Positions 24,884 through 32,033 of a stretch of DNA of 64,000 nt are shown here, in pieces. The first letter of the stretch is position 1; each line of letters opens with the position of its first letter. A program made the position numbers and the translations under genes. The notes under the pieces are model-generated. The model did not search any database. It was not told the DNA's origin and saw only the letters and a program-made list of their open reading frames with translations. The stretch covers positions 124,001 to 188,000 of the forward strand of contig NZ_JAENHO010000011.1 in NCBI RefSeq assembly GCF_016785085.1. The letters are read 5' to 3'. Source of the DNA: Paractinoplanes lichenicola. GTDB taxonomy: Bacteria > Actinomycetota > Actinomycetes > Mycobacteriales > Micromonosporaceae.

Positions 24884-25490
24884 CCACTTCGCTGGTGCGG
24901 TCTCCATCACCGGCCTGTGACTTCTTCGCCGGTCTCGGCCGGGGCCGTCGTGCGAGTCGCCTGCCCGCGATTCTTAAAGCGCGGCCCGCCCGGCTCGCGC
25001 CCGCTTCTAGATCGTGACACGGGCCCGCCCTCCACCGGGGGCCCCCGCCACCAGCCATTTTACGGCGCCGGGCAGATCTTGGAGAGCGGCCCTGTGGACA
25101 ACTGCTCGCTGTGGACAACCCAGGGACGGCACGAGAGATGTGCTGGGGGATGTTTCGCGGCTGGGATGGGTGGTCTGGTGGTGGCCCGTGGAAGTCCGGC
25201 TTCCGGGTGTTGGCACCGGGCTTTCCCGGGCGGTGCGTACGGAGGTCGGCAGCCTGGCCCTGACCGCCGACGACGCCCCGACCGAGACGCCGCCAGGCGG
25301 GATCTGGGCACTGCCGCAGCCCCGCCCCAGCCACGAAACAGCCCCTGGGGCGGCGCCCGTCATGGTCAACCGGATCGGCCCGGGGAGCGAGCCGACGCGC
25401 GGAGCGAACCGACCAGCACGCTGCGGACCGGCCAGCACGCTGCGGAACGCGCGGGTGGGGCGGCCTGAGAGACGGCGAGCGTCCCGAGTC
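24884..25490. other. 607-base region without a recognisable gene
   Basis: Open frames here show no family features and have biased composition. The one structured part is the dispersed element at 25010-25118. Reading frames beyond 25120 run into ordinary GC-rich sequence with no start or ribosome site that I trust. Confidence 0.5.
25010..25118 (-). repeat. Dispersed noncoding repeat, copy A
   Basis: On the minus strand this carries two TTGTCCACA blocks, then AAGATC, a TAAAATGGCT hexamer region, GGTGGCGG and CCCCCGGTGGAGGG, then a GATCT. The same blocks in the same order and nearly the same spacing occur on the plus strand at 29671-29790. Copy A lies downstream of ctaD, not at a gene start. 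Confidence 0.7.
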
Positions 25491-25949
25491 TCACGGGTTC
25501 GGCAGGCCGGCCTCGGAGCGCAGCAGGGTGACATCGGAGACTCCGGCGTCGATGAAGCCGATCAGCATGTCGACGCCGGCGGTGAAACTCGAAAGCAGTG
25601 CCGCGGGTGTTCCCGTGAGCCAGGTGGCCTCGGCGATCGCGTGCATGTTGTGGTTCTGCGGGCACCAGCAGGCAACCTCCACGGAAGCGTGTACCGCGAG
25701 CTCCGGCTCCCACGCCACGTGCAGCGCCAGCTCCAGCCAGTCCACACCGGTGGAGAACAACGAGATCGTCCCGTCGAACACAAGCATGCAGACGCGGTCC
25801 GGGGGCGACGCCGGGGGCTCGGCATGCTCGGGATACCAATGCCACTGGACCTGGTACGACTCGAGCCGCTCGGCCGGACCGCGAAGCTCGCCCGGAAGCC
25901 GCAGCTCCTCGAGCGGCACTTCCGCGATGGACGTGACCGGGCCCGCCAT
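25491..25949 (-). CDS. Hypothetical protein in TetR-controlled operon
   Basis: 152 residues, not recognised. The N-terminal part is polar (AGPVTSIAEVPLEELRLPG); the middle has many aromatic residues (SYQVQWHWYPEHAEPP), then CMLVFDGTISLFSTGVDWLE and a CWCPQNHNMHA stretch. It reads like a soluble alpha/beta protein. It follows the SnoaL-like gene by 12 bases and is the last gene of the four-gene leftward operon. Confidence 0.6.
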   Translation of the reverse strand: MAGPVTSIAEVPLEELRLPGELRGPAERLESYQVQWHWYPEHAEPPASPPDRVCMLVFDGTISLFSTGVDWLELALHVAWEPELAVHASVEVACWCPQNHNMHAIAEATWLTGTPAALLSSFTAGVDMLIGFIDAGVSDVTLLRSEAGLPNP

Positions 25950-25961
25950 GCGCCCATGCTC

Positions 25962-26375
25962 TCACTGACCCAGCTGCGCCCGCAGTCCCGCGATGTCCAT
26001 GATGATGCGGCTCTCGACCAGCTTGCCGTCGCGATAGCGGTCGAGTGTCCACGCCTCGACTCTGACCTGCCGGCCGGTCGGCGCCAGCCCCAGGAACGGT
26101 CCCTCGTGGGTGCCGGTCCAGCTGGACAGGGTCATCACGCGGTCGTTCTCGGCGATCGTGTCGAGCAGGGTCCAGCGCAGGTCGGGGAAGGCCGCGAACA
26201 TGCCCGCGAGCACGCCGGCCAGCCCGGCGCGGCCGGGGCCCTGGCCGGGCATCGGGTTCTGCTCGACGAAGTCCTCGGCCACCAGGGAGTCGAGCGCACC
26301 GCCGAGGTCGCGCGCGTTGATGATGTCGTCGGCGAAGCGGAGGGCGTACGTCTTGAGGTCGTCGATGGTCTGCAT
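25962..26375 (-). CDS. SnoaL-like (ester cyclase) family protein
   Basis: 137 residues with the NTF2-like cone fold pattern of SnoaL/ester-cyclase proteins: FADDIINARDLGGALDSLVA, then DFVEQNPMPGQGPGRAGL, AAFPDLRWTLLDTIAEND and W-containing strands ending in DGKLVESRIIMD. GGGAGG lies 8 bases before the ATG. Members range from polyketide cyclases to detoxifying enzymes, so the reaction is unknown. Third gene of the TetR operon, 12 bases after the isomerase-like gene. Confidence 0.75.
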   Translation of the reverse strand: MQTIDDLKTYALRFADDIINARDLGGALDSLVAEDFVEQNPMPGQGPGRAGLAGVLAGMFAAFPDLRWTLLDTIAENDRVMTLSSWTGTHEGPFLGLAPTGRQVRVEAWTLDRYRDGKLVESRIIMDIAGLRAQLGQ

Positions 26376-26387
26376 GGCTGTGCCTCC

Positions 26388-27110
26388 CTATAAAGGCAAC
26401 TTGTGACGGAGGATTCCGGGGCCGTCGGCGCGCCCGGAGAGAATGCGGGCGAACTCGACGGCGTCCACCGACTGGGGTTCGCCCCGGTCGCCGGCCTGGA
26501 AGGAACCGCCGGCGGGCCCGGTGAGGGTGAGTGTGTAGGGCTGCCCGTGCCGTCCGGACCACTCGTCGACGATGTCCGCGACGATGCGGCCGTCGTGCGC
26601 GGCGGTCAGCGACGGTTCGATGCCGGCCGCGCGGGCGATGTCGATGCGGTGCATCCACACGTCCCGGGTGAAACCCATGCCGAACAGGTAGCCGAGCGAC
26701 TGCCAGCCGATGTGCACGCCGAGCCCGGTGCCCAGCGGCAGTATCGGCAGCGCGCGGATCGGGGCGGGCAGGCGGCGCCGGGCCTTGAGCGCCGCCGCGG
26801 AGTGTTGCGCCCACAGCGGGGGGAGCGTGGACGCCTCCCACCCCGTACGGGCAAGAAGTTGGGCTTGGTTGAGGCCGTCGACCCAGTGCGCGCCCCCGAG
26901 GCGGCGGCCGGCCAGCAACTGCCGGGCGAACTCGAGCGGATGCGCCTGTGCCTGGGCCGAGGCGATGAGGTGGACGGCGATGTCACGGACCGTCCACCCG
27001 GTGCAGTCGGTCGTCGCTTGCCACTGCTCACCGGTCAGGCGGCGGAGCAGGTCAAGCAGGCGGGTGTTCTCGGAGGCCGTGATCAGCATGGCCTCCGCGT
27101 GTCGGATCAT
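26388..27110 (-). CDS. Maleylpyruvate isomerase-family, mycothiol-dependent-type enzyme
   Basis: 240 residues from the ATG at 27110. It has the DinB-like N-terminal four-helix domain of MDMPI proteins (NTRLLDLLRRLTGEQWQATT, CTGWTVRDIAVHLIASAQA) with the conserved His used for metal binding, and a C-terminal domain (ADIVDEWSGRHGQPYTLTLT). Such proteins are mycothiol-linked isomerases or thiol transferases; many are uncharacterised. The start overlaps the end of the TetR gene by ~59 bases, so both belong to one transcript. Confidence 0.75.
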   Translation of the reverse strand: MIRHAEAMLITASENTRLLDLLRRLTGEQWQATTDCTGWTVRDIAVHLIASAQAQAHPLEFARQLLAGRRLGGAHWVDGLNQAQLLARTGWEASTLPPLWAQHSAAALKARRRLPAPIRALPILPLGTGLGVHIGWQSLGYLFGMGFTRDVWMHRIDIARAAGIEPSLTAAHDGRIVADIVDEWSGRHGQPYTLTLTGPAGGSFQAGDRGEPQSVDAVEFARILSGRADGPGILRHKLPL

Positions 27111-27660
27111 GATGACTCCCCGCGAAGTGGTCGAGGAACATGTCGAGGACGGCTTCGAGATGCCGGGTCCAGCGGTCGCCGCCGGGTTCGTTGGCGATCT
27201 GCTGGGCACCCAGGCCGGCGACGAGCGCGGTGTAGACGTCGACGTCGGCCCGGCTGCCCGCGCCGAATGCCGACAGCAGGCTCACGCACCGGTCGATCAG
27301 GCGCTTCGCGATCGCGTACGACTCGGGTGAGGGCTCGAAGCCCGGAATGGTGCGCTGGAACAGCAGTTGCTGCCGCGGCGGACTGGCGACGGCGAAGTCG
27401 AGCACGGCGCGGGACAGCCGGACGAGTTGCTCACGGGCCGAACCGCGCGGCGGGAGCTGGTCGATCTCAGCGAGCAACTGCTCGTAGGCCTGCGCGAACA
27501 TGGCGTCGTAGAGACCGGCCTTCGAGGCGACATGCGCGTACAGGGAAGGTTGTCTGATGCCGACCCGGCGCGCAACTTCGTGCAAGGTGACCGCGCCCAG
27601 CCCCGACTCGTCCGCGATGCTCCAGGCCGCGTCGAGGATCTGCCGGCGTCGCTCGGTCAC
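27052..27660 (-). CDS. TetR/AcrR-family repressor, probably autoregulated
   Basis: 202 residues. Clear N-terminal HTH: RRRQILDAAWSIADESGLGA, then VTLHEVARRVGIRQPSLYAH and VASKAGLYDAMFAQAYEQLL. The C-terminal TetR_C domain is helical and ends in a His/Asp-rich tail. GTG start with AGGAG 9 bases upstream. Two palindromes of identical half-sites lie directly upstream (27673-27707), as expected for autorepression, and the gene heads an operon with an MDMPI enzyme, a SnoaL-like protein and an unknown protein, suggesting ligand-induced detoxification or biosynthesis. Confidence 0.9.
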   Translation of the reverse strand: MTERRRQILDAAWSIADESGLGAVTLHEVARRVGIRQPSLYAHVASKAGLYDAMFAQAYEQLLAEIDQLPPRGSAREQLVRLSRAVLDFAVASPPRQQLLFQRTIPGFEPSPESYAIAKRLIDRCVSLLSAFGAGSRADVDVYTALVAGLGAQQIANEPGGDRWTRHLEAVLDMFLDHFAGSHHDPTRGGHADHGLREHPPA

Positions 27661-27672
27661 GATGATGCACTC

Positions 27673-27707
27673 CTATCGTTGATAGCTTCCTGCCTATCGC
27701 CGATAGG
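27673..27707. promoter_or_regulatory. Two tandem TetR-type operators
   Basis: CTATCGTTGATAG (27673-27685) and CCTATCGCCGATAGG (27693-27707) share the half-site CTATC-N3-GATAG. Their centres are 21 bases apart, two helical turns, which would place two dimers on the same face of the DNA. They lie just upstream of the TetR start codon. Confidence 0.8.
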
Positions 27708-27715
27708 AAGTCCTG

Positions 27716-28372
27716 TCAAGCCCGATACCCCTCGAACAGGGGACCACCCGCGCTGTCCAGCACCTCCAAGGCCAGGTCAACCCCGTTTTCCCGTACGGTC
27801 AACCAGCGCTCGGCAAACGCAGGGTCGTGCTGGCGGAGCTCGCGCAGGAGCCACTTGCCGCGACTGACCCAGCCCCCGCCGAGCAGCAGCCGGGCCTGCG
27901 CCGTCTCCGTCCACAGTGCCGCGGCGAGCACTGCGCGTTCCCCCGGATCGACGGCGTGCCGCAGGTCGTCGAGCAGGTCGGTCAGGCCGTACCGCAGCCG
28001 GTTTCGCTCATCTTCGCTCAACGGCGCCGGACCGTCGGCGAGCACCTTCGCGCACTTTCGCTGCGCTGCGACCGGGTCGCCGATCAACGGAAGGCCGGTC
28101 GCGATCATGCGGTGGAGGCTCGGTTTGCGGGCCGCCAGTTCGCTCGCCAAGAAGTGTGCAAGCCGGTCGGGAGTGTGCACGAACAGTTCGACCGGCCAGC
28201 CCCGGAACCGCAGGCTCTCGCGGAAACCCGGCTCGGCGTCCCGCAGCACGACGACGTCGAGGTCAGACCCGGGCGTACGGGCGGGACCGAGCACGCTGCC
28301 CGTCAGCAGGGCCCACGTGGCCTCGGGGAACCGCTCGGCCACCAGGTCGCGCGCGTCGGTGATCGGATCCAT
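27716..28372 (-). CDS. Nucleotidyltransferase-fold protein
   Basis: 218 residues. The minimal nucleotidyltransferase signature is near the start: ALLTGSVLGPARTPGSDLD (GS followed by DxD) and a third acidic residue in VELFVHT. The rest is helical (LLDDLRHAVDPGERAVLAAA), as in kanamycin-type or toxin-like NTases. It follows the secreted protein gene by 12 bases. Could modify a small molecule, tRNA or protein; no antitoxin-like partner is evident. Confidence 0.75.
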   Translation of the reverse strand: MDPITDARDLVAERFPEATWALLTGSVLGPARTPGSDLDVVVLRDAEPGFRESLRFRGWPVELFVHTPDRLAHFLASELAARKPSLHRMIATGLPLIGDPVAAQRKCAKVLADGPAPLSEDERNRLRYGLTDLLDDLRHAVDPGERAVLAAALWTETAQARLLLGGGWVSRGKWLLRELRQHDPAFAERWLTVRENGVDLALEVLDSAGGPLFEGYRA

Positions 28373-28384
28373 GGCCCGATCCTG

Positions 28385-29677
28385 TCAGCGCAGGCCCAGA
28401 CCCGGGTGAGCCGGCCCGCCCAGTTGCGCGGAGATGCGGTCTGCAGTTGTCCAATACTGCGCGATGCCCGTACGGAACTCGGGCTCGACCTCGTCGTTGC
28501 CGAACTGGACGATCCCGGCCCAGCCGGCCAGCTCGAGGATCAGCTTCGTCCACTCGGCACCGGTCAGGGTCAACCGCCCGGCCGTACGGGGAACCTTGCC
28601 CACAAAGGCGGGCACCTCGCCCCCGCCGACACCCGGATCGAACTCGAACGGCTCCCGCACGAGACGCCACTGGGCCGCGGTCAGGGTGACCGGGTAGCGG
28701 CGTTCCGGCCGGATGCCCAGTTCGAGCAGGGCAGCAACCTCGCTCGGGTCGAGTTCGCGCAGGTCGAGGGCATCACCGGCCACCGTGAAGGTGCACCAGT
28801 CCGACCAGGTGGGGGCCGGGGCGTCGTCGGGAGTTCCCCGTACGCGCCACCGGTAGCTCTCGCCCGGCCCGAGCTCACCGGGCGCGAACTCCAGAACGGC
28901 GCGCGGACCCTCGACGGGTACGCGCGCGTTGACGAGCTGGTCGTCCACCTCGTACTCGAAGAACGCCTCGGTGGGCCGGGGCGCGTACGTCGTGTCGAAA
29001 GCGGCGGACAGGCTGACGGTCTTGGTCGTGCCGACAACCGTGCCGCACTTGGGCGCCAGATGCGTCGGGACGGGTGCTGTCAACGCCGGAAGGTACGGCC
29101 GCGCAGGCTCGACCGGCTGCTCCCAGCCTCCGTCGACCATGGCGACGGAGCACTTGGTGATCGCGCCGGACCGGACCTCGTCGAGCATGTCCTGCCCGGC
29201 CTCGCCCTCGACCCGATTGCTCCCGGGTTCGGCTTCGGCCTCATCCCACACGGGCTCGTCCAACGCACCGCCGTCCGGCGGGTTCGCAACCGAGCCGCCG
29301 CTCGACTGCCCCTCATCGCCTCCACCGTCAGGGCCGAACTGGTCGCCGCCATCACCCGGCTCATCCTCGCCCGTGCCGTCGCCCGGCTCATCCTCGCCCG
29401 TGCCGCCGCCCGGCTCATCCTCGCCCGTGCCGCCGCCCGGCTCATCCTCGTCGATGCCGTCGCCCGGACCGGATTGGTCGGCGCCGAGATCCGCGGGCCA
29501 GTTGGGGTCAGCGTGCGCGGCGCCGAGCTGCCCGGTCGTCCAGTCCCAGTCGCCGCCGCATGGGTCGATCGAGCCGGCCCACCCTTGGGGCACCGGCAGA
29601 GGCGTCGGGATGGCGGCCACCAGCACCACGGCCGTGACCAGGGCCGCGCTCGTCAATCGGCCGCGGAGGTTATCCAC
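28385..29677 (-). CDS. Secreted protein with acidic GEDEPG repeats
   Basis: 430 residues. N-terminal signal/membrane helix (AALVTAVVLVAAIPTPLPVP), then a low-complexity acidic linker with four GEDEPGGGT-type 9-residue repeats (~residues 75-115), then a C-terminal globular part with two cysteines (ITKCSVAMVDGGW, APKCGTVVGT), a fibronectin-like stretch (YRWRVRGTPDDAPAPTWSDW) and a helical end. The GTG start lies inside the dispersed repeat at 29671. Probably cell-surface attached. I do not recognise the family. Followed by the nucleotidyltransferase gene. Confidence 0.65.
   Translation of the reverse strand: MDNLRGRLTSAALVTAVVLVAAIPTPLPVPQGWAGSIDPCGGDWDWTTGQLGAAHADPNWPADLGADQSGPGDGIDEDEPGGGTGEDEPGGGTGEDEPGDGTGEDEPGDGGDQFGPDGGGDEGQSSGGSVANPPDGGALDEPVWDEAEAEPGSNRVEGEAGQDMLDEVRSGAITKCSVAMVDGGWEQPVEPARPYLPALTAPVPTHLAPKCGTVVGTTKTVSLSAAFDTTYAPRPTEAFFEYEVDDQLVNARVPVEGPRAVLEFAPGELGPGESYRWRVRGTPDDAPAPTWSDWCTFTVAGDALDLRELDPSEVAALLELGIRPERRYPVTLTAAQWRLVREPFEFDPGVGGGEVPAFVGKVPRTAGRLTLTGAEWTKLILELAGWAGIVQFGNDEVEPEFRTGIAQYWTTADRISAQLGGPAHPGLGLR
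29355..29466 (-). repeat. 27-base coding repeats (GEDEPGGGT units)
   Basis: About four near-identical 27-base units encode the acidic 9-residue repeats of the secreted protein. Such in-frame repeats can change number by slippage without breaking the frame. Confidence 0.7.
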
Positions 29678-29790
29678 AATTCCGGCTTGTCCACAGGGCG
29701 CGTCCGAAGATCCGCCCGCCTCGATAGAATGGCTCGTGGCGGTGGCCCCCGGTGGAGGGTGGGTCTGTATACCCGGTGATCTTGGGCGGC
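29671..29790 (+). repeat. Dispersed noncoding repeat, copy B
   Basis: Plus-strand copy of the element at 25010-25118: TTATCCACA, TTGTCCACAGGG, AAGATC, TAGAATGGCTCGTGGCGGTG (20 shown), CCCCCGGTGGAGGG and a final GATCT. Its first block overlaps the start codon of the leftward secreted-protein gene; its right end is ~20 bases from the end of the hybrid kinase gene. Both copies keep a TANAAT hexamer at the same place. Confidence 0.7.
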
Positions 29791-29811
29791 GGCATTTCGG
29801 CAGCCTACTGG

Positions 29812-31968
29812 TCAGGCGCGGCGCAGCACCGACTGGACGCCGGCCAGCAGTTGGTCTCGGGTGTAGGGCTTGGCCACGATCATCGAGTCGGGTTCGAGAT
29901 TGTTGCCGGCTTCGTCGATCAGGGCCTCGGCGAAACCCGACACGAAGACCACCCGCAGGTCGGGGCGGCGCTGCTTGGCCACCCGGGCCAGTTGGCGGCC
30001 GTTCATCCCGGGCATCACGACGTCGGTGATCATCGCGGCGATCGGGTCGTGGTGCCGGTCGAGCAGTTGCAGGGCCTCGGCGGCGTCGGCGGCCGAGAGC
30101 ACGCGATAGCCCGCGCCGCCCAGGAATCGGGCGGTCACCTCGCGCAGGTCGGCCTCGTCGTCGACCAGCAGCAGCGTCTCGCCACCGCCGCCGGCCGTGA
30201 TCGGAGGCGCCGGCACAAAAGCCGCCCCGCCCAGCAGCGCCGAGCCCGTTTTACGAGAGGCAGGCTCGACACGCGCCACCGGAGCGACCGACGCGGCGGG
30301 AACGGCCGACGCAGCAGAAACGGCCGACGCAGCGGAGAAAGCCAGCGCAGCAGAATCAGCGACCGCGGAAGAAGCGTCGGGGGCGGTCGACGGGCGTACG
30401 CCGGGAAGGGTGATCGTCGCGGTCGTGCCGGTTCCCTCGTCGGAGGTCAGCGTCAACTGCCCGCCCGCCTGGCTGACGATCCCGTGCGCGGTCGACAACC
30501 CCAGCCCGGCCGTCCCGGTCGACCGCTTGGTCGTGAAGAACGGCTCGAACGCCCGCTCGAGCACCTCCGCTGGCATCCCCCGCCCGGTGTCGTGCACCGT
30601 CACCACCGCGTCCCCGCCGGGCGAGGCCGCCGTCGTGATCGTGATCGTGCCGCCTTGGGGCATCGCGTCGGCGCTGTTGCTGACCAGGTTGACCAGCACC
30701 TGGCTGATCTGCCGGGGGTCGGCCCGCACGTCGGCCGCGCCCGGGGCCAACTGCAGGACGACCGAGGCCGCGCCGGCCGAGTCGCGCAGTGTCCCGAGCA
30801 GGTCGCGCAGCAGCGGGTTGAGGTCGAACGTGGTCGGCTGGGTGATCTCGCGCCGCCCGAAGGCCAGCAGCTGCTGGGTCAGCGCCTTGGCCCGCTCGCC
30901 GCCCTTGATCACCTGGCCGAGGTCGGCGGTCAAGGAAGCCGCTAGATCCGGCGGAAGCACATCGGCGGCCTCGTCCAGCGATTCGAGGGCCAGGGTGGTG
31001 TAGCCGAGGATCGCTCCGAGGATGTTGTTGAAGTCGTGCGCGGCCCCGCCGGCCATGCGCCGCAAGCTGTCCAGCCGTTCGGCGTCGCGCCGCCGGGCCT
31101 CGTCCTGCCGGCGCTTGCTCTCCTCGCGCAACCGTTCCTCGGCCGCCACCAGGTCGGAGACGTCGTCGACCATGAGGACGCCCCCGGCCAGCTCGGCCTC
31201 CTCGTCGTCCTGGATGTGCCGCAGCTGCAGCCGCAGGTAGCGCGCGGTGCCGCCGGGCAGTTCGAGGCAGTGGGTGAACCGGCGTTCGGACGCCCCGCCG
31301 CGCAGCAGGTCGAGGGCGGAGCGGCGGTCGGCGGCGTCCAGGCAGGCCAGCCAGCCCCGGCCGAGCAGCCCGGAGATCGGCGTACGCATGATCTCGGCCA
31401 GCCGCGGGTTGATGTAGTCGGCCTCGCCGTCCGCGTCGAGCAGGGCGATGCCGACCGGTGAGGCCACGGCCATCGCCTCGAAGCGCTGCTCGGTGTGGTG
31501 CAGCGCGCGCACCTTCTCGATCAGCTTGGCGTTGACCGCCTGCACGTGGGCCTGCGCGAAGTCGTCGGGCGGCACCACGTCGATCGAGACCGGCCCCTCG
31601 GCGAGCGCGGCGTCGATGGCGTCGAGCAGCTCGTCGGGGCTCTGCGAGCGCAGCACGACCTGGCTGACCCCGCACGCCTCGGCGATGGGCCGGGTCTCGG
31701 GCTCCAGGTAGTTCGCCGTATAGAAGATCACCGGGGCCTGGGCGGCGATCTCGTCGGGGTCGGTGCGCAGCCGGTGCACGAGCTCGAGGCCGTCGATGCC
31801 GGGCATGAGCACGTCGGAGACGACGATGTCGGGATGGTGCTCGTGGGCGAGGCGCAGCGCGTCGGCGCCGTCGTGGGCCTCGATCACGTCGTGGCCGCGA
31901 TATCCCAGCAGCAAACGGACGATGTCGCGGTTCGCGGCGACATCGTCGACGACCATCACCGTCGCCAC
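29812..31968 (-). CDS. Hybrid histidine kinase (REC-PAS-HisKA-HATPase-REC)
   Basis: 718 residues from GTG 31968, which has GAGGAG 6 bases upstream; a TTG at 31989 would add seven residues. Order: receiver (VMVVDDVAANRD, phosphoacceptor in VVSDVLMPGIDG), a PAS domain (~175-290), the HDFNN-type His box (AGGAAHDFNNILGAILGYTT), HATPase (LVNLVSNSADAMP, GTAGLGLSTAHGIV), an Ala/Ser-rich linker and a C-terminal receiver (ITDVVMPGMNG). No membrane helix, so cytoplasmic. It is divergent from another hybrid kinase across ~65 bases, suggesting a paired phosphorelay. Confidence 0.9.
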   Translation of the reverse strand: MATVMVVDDVAANRDIVRLLLGYRGHDVIEAHDGADALRLAHEHHPDIVVSDVLMPGIDGLELVHRLRTDPDEIAAQAPVIFYTANYLEPETRPIAEACGVSQVVLRSQSPDELLDAIDAALAEGPVSIDVVPPDDFAQAHVQAVNAKLIEKVRALHHTEQRFEAMAVASPVGIALLDADGEADYINPRLAEIMRTPISGLLGRGWLACLDAADRRSALDLLRGGASERRFTHCLELPGGTARYLRLQLRHIQDDEEAELAGGVLMVDDVSDLVAAEERLREESKRRQDEARRRDAERLDSLRRMAGGAAHDFNNILGAILGYTTLALESLDEAADVLPPDLAASLTADLGQVIKGGERAKALTQQLLAFGRREITQPTTFDLNPLLRDLLGTLRDSAGAASVVLQLAPGAADVRADPRQISQVLVNLVSNSADAMPQGGTITITTAASPGGDAVVTVHDTGRGMPAEVLERAFEPFFTTKRSTGTAGLGLSTAHGIVSQAGGQLTLTSDEGTGTTATITLPGVRPSTAPDASSAVADSAALAFSAASAVSAASAVPAASVAPVARVEPASRKTGSALLGGAAFVPAPPITAGGGGETLLLVDDEADLREVTARFLGGAGYRVLSAADAAEALQLLDRHHDPIAAMITDVVMPGMNGRQLARVAKQRRPDLRVVFVSGFAEALIDEAGNNLEPDSMIVAKPYTRDQLLAGVQSVLRRA

Positions 31969-32033
31969 CGGCGGCTCCTCATCTGTCAATGTCCGTTATA
32001 AGACTAAAGCACAGAATTTCCCTTGTACGGTCA
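31969..32033. promoter_or_regulatory. Short divergent promoter region between two hybrid kinases
   Basis: Only 65 bases separate the two kinase starts, and it is the most AT-rich spot nearby (TTATAAGACTAAAG, AATTTCCC). It must hold promoters in both directions. A TATAAC hexamer lies on the minus strand near 31998. Exact -35/-10 pairs are not clear. Confidence 0.45.

Noticed and set aside
24951..25480. Insertion sequence or phage remnant
   Set aside because: No transposase or integrase similarity, no terminal inverted repeats and no target-site duplications were seen here or elsewhere in the window.
25007..25534. Genes in the gap after ctaD
   Set aside because: Frames on both strands lack conserved features and codon structure; the dispersed repeat explains part of the region.
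29671..29690. DnaA boxes or replication origin (TTATCCACA, TTGTCCACA)
   Set aside because: Only two such 9-mers occur, in the dispersed repeat, and no dnaA or dnaN gene is nearby; both copies of the repeat would have to be origins.
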